From contig NZ_PDOB01000002.1 of assembly GCF_002760665.1 (NCBI RefSeq), positions 183,558 to 247,557 on the forward strand: DNA of 64,000 nt. The letters are read 5' to 3'. This document shows positions 55,934 to 64,000 of the stretch, piece by piece. The translations under genes were made by a program, and so were the position numbers. The notes beneath the pieces are model-generated. The model saw nothing but the letters and a program-made list of their open reading frames with translations. It was not told the origin of the DNA and did no database searches. This DNA is from Massilia psychrophila (lineage in GTDB: Bacteria; Pseudomonadota; Gammaproteobacteria; Burkholderiales; Burkholderiaceae_D). Each line of letters begins with the position of its first letter. Position 1 is the stretch's first letter.

Positions 55934-57715
55934 TTACTCCTCCAGCGGATGTTCGGGGATGATGATCTCCGTCACCGTCGAGTCAGGCGGCACGTTGGCC
56001 GCGCGCAGCGCGTTCGCCGCCAGCGCCGCGAACGTCGGCGCCGCCACGCCGCCGCCGGTATGGACGGCGCCGCTCGGCTCATCGACCATGACGGCGATGA
56101 TGAAGCGCGGGTTCGACATCGGCGCGATGCCGGCGAAGGAGCCGATGTACTTGGTCTGCGAATAGCGGCCGTTGACGAGTTTTTGCGCAGTGCCGGTCTT
56201 GCCGCCGACCCGGTAGCCAGGCACCTGGGCCCGGGACGCGGTGCCGCCGGGGCCGACCACGGTCTCCAGCATGACGCGTATTTCGGCGGCGGTCTTGGCC
56301 GAAATGACCTGCTGACCGACCGGCTTTTCCGTCACCTTCTGGAACGACAGCGGGATGATGTCGCCGTCGCGCGCGAAGATCATGTAGGACCGTGCCAGCT
56401 GCAGCAGCGACACCGAGATGCCGTGGCCGAACGCCATGTTGGCCTGCTCGACCGGACGCCAGGCTTTGTGAGGGCGCACGCGGCCGGCCACCGCGCCCGG
56501 AAAGCCGAAGCGCGGCGCCTGGCCAAAGCCCGACTTGGTAAACATTTCCCACATTTCCTGCGGCGGCATCGCCAACGCCATTTTCGACATGCCGATGTTG
56601 GACGACTTCTGGATGATGGTGGTGACGTCGATTACGCCGTGCGGGTGCGTATCGCGGATGGTACGGTCGCCGATGACGAAACGCCCGCTGGTGGTGGTGT
56701 CGAACAGGGTATTCGGGGTCACCCGTTTGGTCTCGAGCGCCAGCGCCACCGTGAACGGCTTGAGGGTGGAACCTGGTTCGAACGTGTCGGTGATGACGCG
56801 GTTGCGCAGCTGCTCGCCGGTCAGCTTGCTGCGGTCGTTCGGATTGTAGGTCGGCCAGTTGGCCAGCGCCAGTACTTCGCCGGTGTGCACGTCGAGCACC
56901 ACCGCGGCGCCGGCCTTGGCGTTAAATTTCTGCACCGCTTCCTTGATGCTGGTGTACGCGATGTACTGCAGCTTGCTGTCGACCGACAAGGTCAGGTCGC
57001 GGCCGTCGTGCGGCTCCTTCGACAGGCCGACGTCTTCGACGATGCGGCCAAGACGGTCCTTGATCACGCGGCGGCTGCCGGTGGCGCCCACCAGTGTCTT
57101 CTGCTGCGCCAGTTCCATGCTTTCCTGGCCGACGTCTTCGACGTTGGTAAAGCCCACCAGGTGGGTCATCACTTCGCCCTGCGGATAGAAGCGCTTGTAT
57201 TCCTTGCGGGTGTCGAGGCCGTCGATGTCGAGCTGGTCGATCTGGTCGATGACGTCCATCTCGACCTGGCGCTTGAGGTAGACGAAGGTGCGGTCGGAGT
57301 CGAGCTTTTTGCGCAGATCCGCTTCCGGCATTTCCAGCAGTTTCGCCAGCGCGCGCAGCTTGGCCGGCGGCTCTGCCAGCACGTCGTCGGGAATCGCCCA
57401 TACCGCCTTGACCGGCAGCGACGACGCCAGCACCTGGCCGTTGCGGTCCATGATCTTGCCGCGTGTGGCCGGCAGCTCGAGCACGCGCTCGTAGCGGCTC
57501 TTGCCCTGCTGCTGGAGGAAGCTGGTCGACATCGCCTGCAGCCACAGCGCGCGCCCGGCCAGCGCGGCGAACGCGGCAAACAGCGCGAACAGCACCACGC
57601 GCGAACGCCAGGTCGGCAGGCGTACCGCCAGCACCGGGCTTTTCGAAAACGCCACCCCTTTCGAAGCGGCCACACGCGGGGCGGCCATCCGCGCGCCGTT
57701 GCCGGTGCGCTTCAT
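55934..57715 (-). CDS. ftsI: Septal peptidoglycan transpeptidase FtsI (PBP3)
   Basis: 593 residues. Short cytoplasmic N-terminus, one membrane helix (about 37-58), pedestal domain with ATRGKIMDRNGQVLA, and the transpeptidase domain with Ser-Thr-Leu-Lys near residue 313, Ser-Ser-Asn near 371 and Lys-Thr-Gly near 503. Start at 57715 by ATGA overlap with ftsL. Acts with FtsW in the divisome and is a beta-lactam target. Confidence 0.97.
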   Translation of the reverse strand: MKRTGNGARMAAPRVAASKGVAFSKSPVLAVRLPTWRSRVVLFALFAAFAALAGRALWLQAMSTSFLQQQGKSRYERVLELPATRGKIMDRNGQVLASSLPVKAVWAIPDDVLAEPPAKLRALAKLLEMPEADLRKKLDSDRTFVYLKRQVEMDVIDQIDQLDIDGLDTRKEYKRFYPQGEVMTHLVGFTNVEDVGQESMELAQQKTLVGATGSRRVIKDRLGRIVEDVGLSKEPHDGRDLTLSVDSKLQYIAYTSIKEAVQKFNAKAGAAVVLDVHTGEVLALANWPTYNPNDRSKLTGEQLRNRVITDTFEPGSTLKPFTVALALETKRVTPNTLFDTTTSGRFVIGDRTIRDTHPHGVIDVTTIIQKSSNIGMSKMALAMPPQEMWEMFTKSGFGQAPRFGFPGAVAGRVRPHKAWRPVEQANMAFGHGISVSLLQLARSYMIFARDGDIIPLSFQKVTEKPVGQQVISAKTAAEIRVMLETVVGPGGTASRAQVPGYRVGGKTGTAQKLVNGRYSQTKYIGSFAGIAPMSNPRFIIAVMVDEPSGAVHTGGGVAAPTFAALAANALRAANVPPDSTVTEIIIPEHPLEE

Positions 57716-57984
57716 TTGGCCGCTTCCGTCAGGTACTGGGTGCGGGCGGGCGTCAGCGGCGTCATGTTCAGCTCGGTGCGGGCAATCTGTTCGATGCGGG
57801 CGTTCTTGCCCAGAGTCGATTGGTCGAGCTGGAGCTGGGCCCAGTCGATGTCGAGCTGGCGCGCCTGCTGCTGGATGATCTCGAGGTCGCTGAACAGGTG
57901 GCGCGCCTGGTACTGGCCCTTGACCACCGACAGCGCGCACACCACCAGCGCCGCCGACAGCACGATGTTGATCTTGCCGTTCAT
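57712..57984 (-). CDS. ftsL: Cell division protein FtsL
   Basis: 90 residues: N-terminal membrane helix (about 5-22), then a leucine/isoleucine heptad coiled coil ([27 protein letters not shown]), the standard layout of this short divisome protein that pairs with FtsB and FtsQ. Overlaps rsmH (57981-57984) and ftsI (57712-57715) by four bases each. Confidence 0.93.
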   Translation of the reverse strand: MNGKINIVLSAALVVCALSVVKGQYQARHLFSDLEIIQQQARQLDIDWAQLQLDQSTLGKNARIEQIARTELNMTPLTPARTQYLTEAAK

Positions 57985-58958
57985 CGGGCGCCTTTTGCCG
58001 CGCTTGGGCCAGCAGGCAGCCGCTCGGCCACGCGCATCACGGCCGAACGCGCGCGCGGGTTGAGTGCCACTTCCTGGTCCGACGGCTTCATCTTGGCGAC
58101 CAGTTTCATCAAAGGCTGCGGCAGGTCGACCGCGCGGATCGGCAGGCGGCGGTCCGGCTGCTCGACCTTGACCTTGCTGGCGAAAAATTGCTTGACGATG
58201 CGGTCTTCCAGCGAATGAAAGCTGATGACGGCCATCCGCGCGCCGGGCGCGAGCATGGCGTAGGCTTCGCTCAAGCCTGCCGCAAGGTCTTCAAGCTCCT
58301 GATTAATGAAAATCCGGATAGCCTGAAAGGTACGGGTGGCCGGATCCTTGCCCTTTTCCCGTGTTTTGACCGCGCTTGCCACGATACCGGCAAGCTGTCG
58401 TGTGCTTGAAATTGGCTCGACTGCCCGGCGAGCAACAATCGCCTTTGCAATCTGAAAAGCAAACCGTTCTTCTCCATAATTGCGTATTACCTTTTCCAGT
58501 TGTTGTTCAGTCTCGATCGCCAGCCATTGCGCCGCCGACATGCCGCGCGTGGTATCCATCCGCATGTCGAGCGGCCCGTCGTTGCGAAAACTGAAACCGC
58601 GCGCGGCGTCATCGACTTGCGGCGACGAGATGCCGAGGTCGAGCAGGATGCCGTCGACATGCAACACGCCGCGCGCGGCCAGCGCGGTGCGCATGGTAGC
58701 AAAGCTGTCGTGGATGATGGCAAAGCGCGGATCGTCGATGCGGGCAGCGGTGGCGATCGCCTGCAAGTCCTTGTCGAAGCCGAACAGGCGTGCGCCGGCG
58801 CCCAGCCGAGATAGCAGCAGGCGGCTGTGGCCGCCACGCCCGAAGGTGCCGTCTATATAGACGCCGTCAGCGCGCGCGCCGCCAACATCGAGGGCATCGA
58901 CCGCTTCGTCCAGCAGCACCGTCCGATGCGCAAATTCAGGCATCGCCACATTCGTCAT
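57981..58958 (-). CDS. rsmH: 16S rRNA (cytosine1402-N4)-methyltransferase
   Basis: 325 residues (MraW). AdoMet site [41 protein letters not shown] and [14 protein letters not shown] are diagnostic. Start at 58958 with GAGG about 8 bases upstream; an ATG five codons later (58943) is possible, and the frame start at 59012 lies within mraZ. Confidence 0.95.
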   Translation of the reverse strand: MTNVAMPEFAHRTVLLDEAVDALDVGGARADGVYIDGTFGRGGHSRLLLSRLGAGARLFGFDKDLQAIATAARIDDPRFAIIHDSFATMRTALAARGVLHVDGILLDLGISSPQVDDAARGFSFRNDGPLDMRMDTTRGMSAAQWLAIETEQQLEKVIRNYGEERFAFQIAKAIVARRAVEPISSTRQLAGIVASAVKTREKGKDPATRTFQAIRIFINQELEDLAAGLSEAYAMLAPGARMAVISFHSLEDRIVKQFFASKVKVEQPDRRLPIRAVDLPQPLMKLVAKMKPSDQEVALNPRARSAVMRVAERLPAGPSAAKGAR

Positions 58959-58968
58959 CGTGGCCGCC

Positions 58969-59397
58969 TCAGAAAGAAAAGTTGGAGAGTACATCGGGCA
59001 TGCCGCCGGCAACCGCTTCCTGCTCGTTGTCGTTCAGCTTGGCGGCATCCCAGATTTCGAAGTGCGAACCCATGCCCAGCAACATCACGTCCTTGGCCAA
59101 GCCGACGGCGGCGCGCAGCTCCGGCGAAATCAGGATGCGGCCGGCCGAATCCATCTCGACGTCGCAGGCATTACCGAGGAAAATGCGCTGCCAGGCACGG
59201 GCCGACATCGGCCACGCCGAGATCTGCTCGCGGTGCGATTCCCACACCGGGCGCGGAAAAAACAGCAGGCAGCCATGCGGATGACGGGTCAAGGTGAGGC
59301 GACCCTCGCACTGGACGGCGAGCGCGTCACGGTGCCTGGCAGGGATCGACATCCTGCCTTTTGCATCGAGATTGATTGCGGACGCGCCTTGAAACAC
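58969..59397 (-). CDS. mraZ: Transcriptional regulator MraZ
   Basis: 142-residue AbrB-like protein made of two SpoVT-type repeats, each with a D-x3-R motif ([10 protein letters not shown] and [10 protein letters not shown]). It represses its own cluster in E. coli. Start is GTG at 59397 ([14 protein letters not shown]), preceded by AGGG; the open frame to 59469 would add 24 residues that run into the MraZ box. First gene of the division cluster. Confidence 0.93.
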   Translation of the reverse strand: MFQGASAINLDAKGRMSIPARHRDALAVQCEGRLTLTRHPHGCLLFFPRPVWESHREQISAWPMSARAWQRIFLGNACDVEMDSAGRILISPELRAAVGLAKDVMLLGMGSHFEIWDAAKLNDNEQEAVAGGMPDVLSNFSF

Positions 59398-59462
59398 GAT
59401 AGGGACCCTGGGTTGGAGTTGGATAAATCGGCTGAGTAGGAAGCTGCGGGCTTGCATTTCCT

Positions 59463-59497
59463 CCCACAAAACTGCACTTTTTCACACTGTCGCCCAC
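59463..59497 (-). promoter_or_regulatory. MraZ box upstream of mraZ
   Basis: Four GTG-containing units (GTGGG, GTGTG, GTGCA, GTGGG on the minus strand) spaced exactly 10 bases apart, matching the known MraZ target of TGGG-type direct repeats at 10-bp period. About 65 bases before the mraZ start. The remaining spacer up to 59677 shows no gene. Confidence 0.7.
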
Positions 59498-59677
59498 TTT
59501 AGAGGAAGCAATAACAAGGGTCAAGCGGTTTCCGCCAAGAAAATGGGAAATTACTAATGAAGTCAATGACTTAGCGCACTTCCCTGAAGTAGCGTAAAGT
59601 AAAAATACGTCGACAAATTAGGTACTTATAAAAGACAGTGAATGTGGCTTCTCATCTGTACGCATGGGTATTTGCTC

Positions 59678-59693
59678 TTTGATCTGAATCAAA
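59678..59693 (+). promoter_or_regulatory. FNR/ANR-type box upstream of the AAA+ gene
   Basis: TTTGAT-CTGA-ATCAAA is a perfect TTGAT-N4-ATCAA palindrome, 159 bases before the GTG start of the ATPase gene. A promoter position with the start site near 59727 would place it at about -41. The only other neighbour, mraZ, is farther away and divergent. Confidence 0.55.
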
Positions 59694-59851
59694 ATAAATG
59701 TCTCAACTCCAATTTCTGCGACATGCGACGCGCACGCCACAGGATTGCGCGCCCCGGCAGTCCGGCGTAGGATTGACGCCAGGGCCAAGCGTTTCGACAG
59801 CGCCGCGACAGCGATTTTTTCCTGGCCCGCGAGTTCCTTGAGGAGACCATC

Positions 59852-60802
59852 GTGAGCATCACCCTGGCCCGCACCCGTGCGTTGTACGACCTGGCCAGCG
59901 TCCAGGGCGCGCTCGAGCGCAGCAAAGGCCGCTCCCCCGAGCTCGAGGCGTTCTACGAGCGCATGCTCGACACCGGCGCCGAGCGCTTCGTCACCACCCC
60001 TTCCTCCACCGCGGCGCTGGCGCCGCTAGCCGAAAACTGTCCCAATTTCGGTGAAGTGCTGGGCGACCTGACGCGCTACCTGGGTCTGGCCCACGCCGGC
60101 GACGGCGGCTTCAACGTGATGCCGATCCTGCTGCTGGGCGACCCGGGGGTCGGCAAGACCCACTTCGCGCGCGGTCTTGCCAAGGTGATGCAGACCGAGT
60201 TTGAACTCATCAGCATGAACGCACTGTCGGCCGGCTTCGTCATCACCGGCAGCTCGGCCAGCTGGAAAGGGGCGAAATGCGGCAAGGTGGCCGAGCGGCT
60301 GGTGCGTGGCCAATATGCCAACCCGGTGGTGCTGCTCGATGAAGTCGAAAAAGCCAGCGGATCGTCGCAGTCGGACCCGCTGGCGGCGTTGTATCAACTG
60401 CTCGAGCCGGAAACCTCGCGCGCCTTTCGCGACGAATTCATCGACGTCGAGATTGACGCCAGCCAGATTTTCTGGGTGCTGACAGCCAACAGCACCGACG
60501 GCATCCCCGCCCCACTGCTCAACCGCATGGCGGTGTACGAGGTGCCCAAGCCGACCTTTGAGCAAGCCGCCGGCATCGCCCAGCGCATCTACCGCGGCTT
60601 GCTGGCCGAACTGCGGCTGAGGAAATTCGCGCCCAATTTAGGCGCCGCCGTGATCGACCGGCTGGCCCCGGTGTCGCCGCGCGACATGCGCAAAAACCTG
60701 CTCGACGGCCTGGGCTACGCGGTGGCGGCGGGGCGCGATGACGTCAAGGTCGAAGACATTCGTATCAAGCCCGGCCCGGGCAAGGCGCGGATCGGGTTTT
60801 GA
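59852..60802 (+). CDS. AAA+ ATPase of Lon-like type without protease domain
   Basis: 316 residues. Walker A GDPGVGKTHFARGLA near residue 95, Walker B PVVLLDEVEKASG, sensor 1 FWVLTANSTDGIP and an arginine finger region AP(L)LLNRM. The organisation resembles the ATPase core of Lon, but there is no N-terminal substrate domain and no Ser-Lys protease domain. GTG start at 59852 follows GAGGAG. Stands alone; substrate unknown. The FNR-type box suggests expression at low oxygen. Confidence 0.8.
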   Translation: MSITLARTRALYDLASVQGALERSKGRSPELEAFYERMLDTGAERFVTTPSSTAALAPLAENCPNFGEVLGDLTRYLGLAHAGDGGFNVMPILLLGDPGVGKTHFARGLAKVMQTEFELISMNALSAGFVITGSSASWKGAKCGKVAERLVRGQYANPVVLLDEVEKASGSSQSDPLAALYQLLEPETSRAFRDEFIDVEIDASQIFWVLTANSTDGIPAPLLNRMAVYEVPKPTFEQAAGIAQRIYRGLLAELRLRKFAPNLGAAVIDRLAPVSPRDMRKNLLDGLGYAVAAGRDDVKVEDIRIKPGPGKARIGF

Positions 60803-60833
60803 GCGGGTTTAACACAAGACTGCCGCCCAAGTT

Positions 60834-62351
<1,518 letters not shown>

Positions 62352-62399
62352 GCGCAACCCCGCAGTGGCCCGCGAGCGCCCCCCGGGGTCGTATATTCA

Positions 62400-62742
62400 G
62401 AAGTGAAGCAGGCCGATAGGCCGGATTTTGTTACGGCGGTTGCCCTTGCGAACACCCGCTATGACAGCCATTCCTCTAGGCGCAGAATTACTCCTGCGCT
62501 CAAGCTCCCTACCCGCACGCTCCGCGAGCCGCCTCAACGCGTGCCTATTTGGGATTGCTCCAGGTGGAGGTTACCGCGTTTCACCGTAACTTAATACGCT
62601 CGTCTCTGTGGCCCTGTTCCTCGCCTTATACCTTGCGGCTTTCGGCGGACGGCCATTAACCGTCACCCTGCTCTATGGAGTCCGGACCTTCCTCCCGCCG
62701 ACGCATTACGCGCCAGCCAGCGACTGTCTTGGCCTGCATCAC
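62400..62742 (-). ncRNA. rnpB: RNase P RNA (class A)
   Basis: On the minus strand the universal motifs are clear: GCAGGCCAAGACAGTCG at the 5' end, GAGGAAGGTCCGGACTCCAT, then AGAGCAGGGTG, later GGTGAAACGCGGTAA and a 3' CGGCCTGCTTCAC that pairs with the 5' end to form P1. Ribozyme subunit that matures tRNA 5' ends. The ends are approximate to a few bases. A TATAAT lies 7 bases upstream of the 5' end. Confidence 0.93.
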
Positions 62743-62748
62743 GGCATG

Positions 62749-62754
62749 ATTATA
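62749..62754 (-). promoter_or_regulatory. -10 element of rnpB
   Basis: Perfect TATAAT on the minus strand placed seven bases before the RNase P RNA 5' end. The -35 region is weak. Confidence 0.6.
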
Positions 62755-62825
62755 GCGCGCAATAGCAGGGAGCACCGCGAAAACCCGCCACAGTCGGGCC
62801 GCGACTGCCTGACCGGGTGAAACGC

Positions 62826-63649
62826 CTAGTGAATGGAAGCCAAAATCGATTCGAGGTTTTCCATATCGACCGGCTTGACCATATGATGGTCGACACCGGC
62901 AGCCAGGGCCCGATTGCGGTCACTCTCCTGTCCATAGCCGGTGATTGCAATTAACATCGCGTTGGCAGTGCGAGGGTCGCTGCGCAGCCGTCTGGCGAGC
63001 TCGTTCCCATCCATTTCCGGCAGCCCGATATCGATCAGGCAAACTTGCGGCCCTGACTGCCGCGCGCGCTCGAGCGCCAAAACTGAGCGATGTTCGACCA
63101 GCACATGATGGCCGGCAGTGTGCAGGTACAACTCGAGCATTGCCGCGGCGTCGACATTGTCGTCCACTACCAGAACGCGCAACGCCGTGAGTGGCGCTGT
63201 GGCCACCACGTCCGCTTGCGGCAACGCATGACCGATGCTGTCGTGGTGTAGCCGGGGCAAGCGCACCGTAAAGGTGCTGCCTGCGCCGATTCCCGGACTG
63301 TGGCAGCTGACCGATCCGGCATGAAGTTCGACCAGGCTTTTGACCAGCGACAGTCCCCGCCCCAGCCCGCCCGACGACCGGTCGGAAGTGCGCTCGGCTT
63401 GCGTGAAAAGTTCAAATGCGCGGCACGCCAGCTCCGGCGCCATGCCAACGCCGTTGTCGCTGATGGCGATCAGGATGGTCGATTCATCCACGCTGATGTG
63501 CAGCCTGATGGCACCGCCTTCGTTGGTGTATTTCGCCGAGTTATTGAGGATGTTCGCAACGACCTGGACCAGTCGCTGCTGGTCGCCCATGACCGTCGTT
63601 GCATTGTCAGGCATGTCCAACGTCAGGTGGTGGCGTCGCGCCTGCGGAA
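62826..63649 (-). pseudogene. Hybrid sensor histidine kinase/response regulator, 5' truncated by an IS
   Basis: What remains is the HATPase_c domain (N box NNSAKYT, G1 DNGVGM, G2 GGLGRGLSLV) and a C-terminal receiver domain with the VVDDN acidic pocket, CLIDIGLPEMDG phospho-acceptor Asp, AITGY Thr and VKPVD Lys. Similarity extends upstream of the first ATG (QARRHHLTLD) to about 63645 and then stops at the IS end, so the sensor and HisKA domains with the phospho-His are gone or lie beyond the IS. An internal start could express the fragment, but it cannot autophosphorylate. Confidence 0.8.
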
Positions 63650-64000
63650 TGTGTCAATCACTTTGAGACAATAAAATTGATGAGTTTAGTGTCTAATTCT
63701 CTGTATTTCCCCCGCTTTCCGGTGCCGGTTTTGGCATGTTAATGCCGGCCACAGTTGGCAATGCGGGCGGGCGTGGCTGCCGATGTTTGAATCGGTTGGG
63801 ATGGCGTATAAAGGCGTCTTGCAAAACGATTGCGCGCTGATCGTAGATCGCGGTAGCAACGCCTGCGTGCATTGCCGCCGGCGTCACGTAGCCGATGCCG
63901 GAGTGGCGATGTTCGTTGTTATACCAGGCGAAGAACGTTTGGCAGAAGGATCGTGCCTCCTCGATCGACTGGAACCGGGCCGGGAAGCTGGGTCGGTATT
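63650..64000 (-). mobile_element. IS3-family insertion sequence (left part only)
   Basis: The boundary is placed at 63650, where the sequence changes from kinase coding to a non-coding, AT-rich terminus beginning TGTGTCAATCACTTTGAGAC, with the TG end usual for IS3 elements. The OrfB 3' end follows on the minus strand. The element runs past the window edge, so the other end and the target duplication cannot be seen. Confidence 0.7.
63693..64000 (-). CDS. IS3-family transposase OrfB, C-terminal part (runs off window)
   Basis: In frame from the right edge the translation reads FPARFQSIEEARSFCQTFFAWYN, then NEHRHSGIGYVTPAAMHAG and a basic tail, stop at 63693. This is the C-terminal end of the DDE integrase domain of IS3-type OrfB, where the catalytic Glu lies just upstream of the SIEEAR region. 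Intact as far as visible. N-terminus and OrfA lie outside the window. Confidence 0.85.
   Translation of the reverse strand, partial: YRPSFPARFQSIEEARSFCQTFFAWYNNEHRHSGIGYVTPAAMHAGVATAIYDQRAIVLQDAFIRHPNRFKHRQPRPPALPTVAGINMPKPAPESGGNTEN

Noticed and set aside
55949..58063. 704-codon plus-strand frame over ftsI/ftsL
   Set aside because: Antisense shadow; FtsI active-site motifs are on the minus strand.

Overview
The window looks like a chromosomal segment of a betaproteobacterium of the Oxalobacteraceae (Massilia, Duganella or Janthinobacterium type). This is inferred from high GC content, a complete mra/dcw cell-division cluster followed by lpxC, dciA, secA and argJ, a pilB-pilC ... pilD-coaE-zapD-yacG block, and MraZ and DadA proteins of betaproteobacterial type. 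No database search was possible, so the genus is a guess.

Layout. (1) 1-5.3 kb: purine catabolism. xdhB (cut by the window edge), xdhA and the PuuE allantoinase lie on the minus strand, with uraH divergent. (2) 5.4-9.5 kb: a solitary ClpP-like protein, then a porin-like protein, a small PstS-like periplasmic protein and a chemoreceptor. (3) 9.6-14.2 kb: a CorC/HlyC-type membrane protein, a 164-bp MITE-like element, pilB and pilC. (4) 14.2-26.9 kb: an accessory block separating pilC from pilD. It holds IS3 remnants, a DUF4126 protein, a blaI-blaR1-ampC beta-lactamase operon with an operator, a solo pstS with a Pho box, a chemoreceptor, a GGDEF/EAL protein and two universal stress proteins behind an FNR-type site. 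(5) 27-29.5 kb: pilD-coaE-zapD-yacG. (6) 29.6-36.7 kb, minus strand: dadA, mutT, a DUF815 ATPase, argJ and secA. (7) 36.9-39.4 kb: dciA, then a small island with a REP-like palindrome, a duplicated lpxC tail, an IS481-like remnant and a three-gene type VI secretion cargo module (Hcp, MepA-like endopeptidase, exported putative immunity protein). (8) 39.4-59.5 kb, minus strand: lpxC, an EamA transporter, a peroxiredoxin, and the full cluster in the transcriptional order mraZ-rsmH-ftsL-ftsI-murE-murF-mraY-murD-ftsW-murG-murC-ddlB-ftsQ-ftsA-ftsZ behind an MraZ box. (9) 59.5-64 kb: an AAA+ ATPase behind an FNR-type site, glpK, RNase P RNA, and a hybrid kinase cut by an IS3-family element that runs off the window.

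Most of the window is housekeeping sequence. The strongest candidates for something new are the Hcp/endopeptidase/immunity island, flanked by a copy of the last codons of lpxC, and the BlaI/BlaR1-controlled class C beta-lactamase operon, whose class-D-like sensor has Asn in place of the usual SxxK lysine. Smaller puzzles are a porin-like gene whose signal peptide has no standard start codon, in-frame ATG repeats at the start of murD, and several short tandem repeats at gene boundaries.
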